A DNA stretch of 64,000 bases, taken from positions 1 to 64,000 of the forward strand of contig CAYPTH010000002.1 in the NCBI GenBank assembly GCA_964413635.1, read 5' to 3'. Position 1 is the first letter of the stretch, and every line of letters starts with the position of its first letter. Of this stretch, positions 61,889-64,000 are shown in pieces. The notes under the pieces are model-generated. The model worked only from the letters and a program-made list of their open reading frames with translations, had not been told where the DNA came from and did not search any database. Both the position numbers and the translations under genes were made by a program. The DNA comes from CAYFQV01 sp964413635. GTDB taxonomy: Bacteria > Spirochaetota > Spirochaetia > DSM-27196 > PWMO01.

Positions 61889-62266
61889 ATGGATAACACG
61901 AAAATCGAAGGCTACCTCATCAATCTGGGCCTGACGTTCCGAGATGTGGAAGAGAACGCGTGGATCATTGATGATCCCGAGAATGGCTTGAGTAACGTCG
62001 TCGTCTTCGCCCAGGATTCTCTTGTCACCATTCGAACCAAGGTCATGGACCTCCCCTCGCAGCGGCGGGAGGAGTTCTTTCACAAACTCCTGACTCTTAA
62101 CTCAGAGATGATTCACGGTGCCTACGCTCTGGATGAAAACAACGTTATCTTGATCGATACCCTGGAACTTGCGACCATGGATATCGAGGAGTTCCAGGCT
62201 TCACTCGATGCGACGGGGTTGGCACTTGCTCAACATTACGGCGTACTTTCGGAGTTCCGGAAGTAA
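61889..62266 (+). CDS. YbjN/type III-chaperone-fold protein
   Basis: 125 residues. The pattern (WIIDDPENGLSNVVVFAQDSLVTI, a central RREEFFHKLLTLNSEMIHG helix and DNNVILIDTLEL) matches YbjN-type small proteins that share the CesT chaperone fold. It lies 14 bases before pspA, so it may act with PspA in membrane stress; this is inferred from position. Confidence 0.75.
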   Translation: MDNTKIEGYLINLGLTFRDVEENAWIIDDPENGLSNVVVFAQDSLVTIRTKVMDLPSQRREEFFHKLLTLNSEMIHGAYALDENNVILIDTLELATMDIEEFQASLDATGLALAQHYGVLSEFRK

Positions 62267-62280
62267 GGAGGAGGATCCCG

Positions 62281-63099
62281 GTGGGGATTTTTGAACGATT
62301 CAGACGGCTTGTCCGATCAAACCTGAACGAAATGATAAGCAAGGCTGAGGATCCCGAGAAGATGCTCAACCAGCTGATCACCGACATGAATCAGCAGCTC
62401 ATCGAGTCTAAGAAGAGCGTCGCCTCCGCGATCGCCGACGAGAAGAAGATCGAGCGGCAAATGAACCAGAGCACCGAGCAGGCGCAAGAGTGGGAACGAA
62501 AGGCCCAACTCGCGGTGCGTGCCGGCAAGGATGACCTGGCAAAAGAAGCGCTCGCCCGCAAGCGTGAGATGGAGAAGTACGCCCAGGAGTACAAGACGCA
62601 ACTCGATCAGCAACATCAGTCCGTGGAGAAACTGAAATCCGCCCTCCGCGGTCTTCAGCAGAAAAGCGAAGAGGCGCAGCGCAAGAAGAACCTCTTGGTC
62701 GCACGGTCAAAGCGGGTCGAGGCGCAAAAGAAGCTCCAGGGCACACTGAGCGGAATGTCGGACAATTCCGCCTTCGAGGCCTTCGACAAGATGTCCCAGA
62801 AAATGGACCAACTCGAGGCTGAGAACGAGGCCATGGAAGAGCTCGACGACTACTCAGGCAAACAGGATATCGACGAAAAGTTCGCGGAGCTGGAGTCCGG
62901 TTCCGGCGATGGCGACAAGATGCTCGAAGACCTGAAGGAGCGAATGGCTCTCGAGGATCGAAGCTCAGGCTCGAAAAGCGGCAGCGCGGGCGGTGAGAGC
63001 GATGAGAGCAGCGAAGGCAAAAGCTCCGCGGGCGAGAGCGATGACGACATCGACGCCACCTTGGACGAGCTCAAGCGCCGCATGAAGGATGAGGAGTAG
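62281..63099 (+). CDS. pspA: PspA/IM30-family membrane stress protein
   Basis: 272 residues from a GTG at 62281, with GGAGGAGG 6 bases upstream. The N-terminal 190 residues are one long coiled coil with the family start (GIFERFRRLVRSNLNEMISK) and KKNLLVARSKRVEAQKKL. The last 65 residues are a Ser/Gly/Glu-rich low-complexity tail. PspA/ESCRT-III-like proteins coat and repair the inner membrane. The regulator gene at 63089 overlaps its end by 11 bases. Confidence 0.93.
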   Translation: MGIFERFRRLVRSNLNEMISKAEDPEKMLNQLITDMNQQLIESKKSVASAIADEKKIERQMNQSTEQAQEWERKAQLAVRAGKDDLAKEALARKREMEKYAQEYKTQLDQQHQSVEKLKSALRGLQQKSEEAQRKKNLLVARSKRVEAQKKLQGTLSGMSDNSAFEAFDKMSQKMDQLEAENEAMEELDDYSGKQDIDEKFAELESGSGDGDKMLEDLKERMALEDRSSGSKSGSAGGESDESSEGKSSAGESDDDIDATLDELKRRMKDEE

Positions 63100-63757
63100 C
63101 AGCCCCGAGAGCCCTTCACGATCACTCCCCTCGGCGACGCTACTCAGCGACCTCGCCTCGGAGCGGGCGCGGTTCCGGATTCTCCTCCGGGAATTCCCGC
63201 GCTGCAGTTTCGAGGCGATATCCTCCTTCACCGACCTCGAATCCTCTGACATCATCATCTTCCCCGCCCGGCTGCTGACCGACGTACTGGACCGGGCGGA
63301 CCACGTTTTCGACACCGCCTGCACGCTGGTTTTCGGACCGCCAAGAACGCTCGCGGCAGCGTACCTTGCCGGGGCGGGCGACTTCATGAAGGATCCCTGG
63401 GAGCCTGAGGAGCTCCTCTTTCGCATAGAGAGGCTGGCCGCAGGCGCCGTCGCCCAGGAGAGCCCTTCCGGTGATGATTCGGGCGTCGTCGAGCTTGACG
63501 GCGTCCGAGTTGAGCTCACCGCCGAGGAACGCCGCCTATTTCGCGCGCTGTGCGGGGCGCCGGACGGGATCGCGTCACGCCGCGCCCTCGCCTTTGCCAT
63601 GGGGGTGGATGCGCCGAGCTCATCCCGGGCGGTTGACATGCGTATTGCCCGACTGCGTAAGCGCTTACAGCCTCTCGCCGGCTACGCGAATCCGATCGTT
63701 TCGGTCCGCGGGCGCGGATATCGGCTGAACCTTCACGACACCGTGTCCTGTGGATAA
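63089..63757 (+). CDS. Winged-helix response-regulator-like protein with degenerate receiver
   Basis: 222 residues from the ATG at 63089. An OmpR-type winged helix (about 135-215) is clear: VVELDGVRVELTAEERRLF, RAVDMRIARLRKRL and IVSVRGRGYRL. The N-terminal receiver-like part lacks the acidic pocket and phospho-Asp (DIIIFPARLL); the late Lys is kept in DFMKDPW. It may therefore be controlled by something other than phosphorylation. It overlaps pspA and its stop codon lies within a DnaA box. Confidence 0.8.
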   Translation: MRSSSPESPSRSLPSATLLSDLASERARFRILLREFPRCSFEAISSFTDLESSDIIIFPARLLTDVLDRADHVFDTACTLVFGPPRTLAAAYLAGAGDFMKDPWEPEELLFRIERLAAGAVAQESPSGDDSGVVELDGVRVELTAEERRLFRALCGAPDGIASRRALAFAMGVDAPSSSRAVDMRIARLRKRLQPLAGYANPIVSVRGRGYRLNLHDTVSCG

Positions 63758-64000
63758 ATTGTGGGCAAATCCGACCCGGCAATTGAGAGCAGCACCCCGC
63801 AGCCGTGTCTCGTATAGGCTATGGAGGCGCCAGGGGAGGCTAACACATAGACGTTTTGGTATATCTTTTTCATGAAACAGATTACGCTTGAGTTTTTATT
63901 TTTTGACCTTTTTGCCTCGCTTCGAGGAGCGCCGGGTGTTCACAAATCAATACATGTTGGGTGGCGATTCTTGTGGATAACTTGTGCGATTAATTGGGGA
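63749..64000. other. Candidate oriC or dnaA upstream region
   Basis: Two perfect DnaA boxes (TTATCCACA on the minus strand) at 63749-63757 and 63972-63980, and a two-mismatch box at 63760-63768, 11 bases from the first in register. Between them lies AT-rich DNA at about 63853-63915 with T runs, suited to duplex unwinding. No gene is seen from 63758 to the edge. dnaA itself would lie beyond the window. Confidence 0.55.

Noticed and set aside
63915..63927. CCTCG-CTT-CGAGG hairpin as a terminator
   Set aside because: The T run precedes rather than follows the stem on the plus strand, and A follows on the minus strand.
63936..63946. TGTTCACAA as a further DnaA box
   Set aside because: Two fixed positions differ from the consensus, so it is not counted.
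1..64000. CRISPR arrays, insertion sequences, prophage or other mobile DNA
   Set aside because: No repeat arrays, transposase or integrase motifs were seen; gene content is ordinary chromosomal.

Overview
The window reads as chromosomal DNA of a free-living-type spirochaete (phylum Spirochaetota, probably Spirochaetales). Points in favour are a cyclophilin-FKBP fusion of the kind described in Treponema denticola, a FlgM-like anti-sigma factor, a FapA (DUF342) protein beside a MinD/FlhG-like ATPase, AddAB rather than RecBCD, an apolipoprotein N-acyltransferase with extra N-terminal membrane segments, and many one-domain signalling and zinc-ribbon proteins typical of this phylum. Base composition is clearly GC-rich. 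A 100-base run of N at 11914-12013 marks a scaffold gap, so this is a draft or metagenome assembly. The assignment is inferred from gene content only.

Layout. 1-13 kb: a DUF58-MoxR pair on the minus strand, a PEP/pyruvate-binding-domain protein, glutamate dehydrogenase, a SAM methyltransferase, then addB-addA (addB is cut by the gap). 13-16 kb: a small conserved ORF, tRNA-Ala(GGC) with a near-perfect promoter and terminator, a 550-residue protein of unknown function, a small membrane protein, lspA and a Nif3-like protein. 17-25 kb: a Lon-like AAA+ protease, an ATPase-fold/HDOD fusion, a glutaredoxin-OsmC redox pair, a SpoU methyltransferase, an iron-ADH-like protein that has lost its metal ligands, flgM, rsmI and a membrane zinc-ribbon protein. 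25-36 kb: HIT protein, aspS, serA, the dual PPIase, a cyclase-like/2TM/coiled-coil protein, radA, a TraB-family protein, a DHH phosphoesterase and a TPR lipoprotein. 37-44 kb: a DJ-1/PfpI protein, a MATE exporter, the three-gene pnt transhydrogenase and a GAF-HD-GYP protein. 43-55 kb: two PlsC-type acyltransferases around rpmB, then lnt, an OmpA-type protein, lgt, fapA-like, a ParA/FlhG-like ATPase and a membrane protein. 55-64 kb: C-terminal processing protease, rsmE, a WecG/TagA-family protein, an FxsA-family protein, an NtrC-like AAA+ protein lacking key parts, a secreted protein, an SDR, a STAS protein, YbjN-like, PspA and a divergent winged-helix regulator. The right edge carries DnaA boxes and AT-rich DNA and is a candidate oriC/dnaA upstream region.

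How the genes fit together. Lipoprotein maturation is represented by lspA, lnt and a divergent lgt. Envelope stress and signalling dominate the right third (Ctp, PspA, YbjN, STAS, two pseudo-receiver proteins). RNA modification (rsmI, rsmE, SpoU) and DNA repair (addAB, radA) genes are dispersed. Several promoters put the -10 box only 6-9 bases before the start codon with no Shine-Dalgarno, so leaderless mRNAs may be common.

No insertion sequence, phage, CRISPR array or rRNA was seen. No gene-free stretch exceeds 300 bases; the longest is the 243-base right edge.
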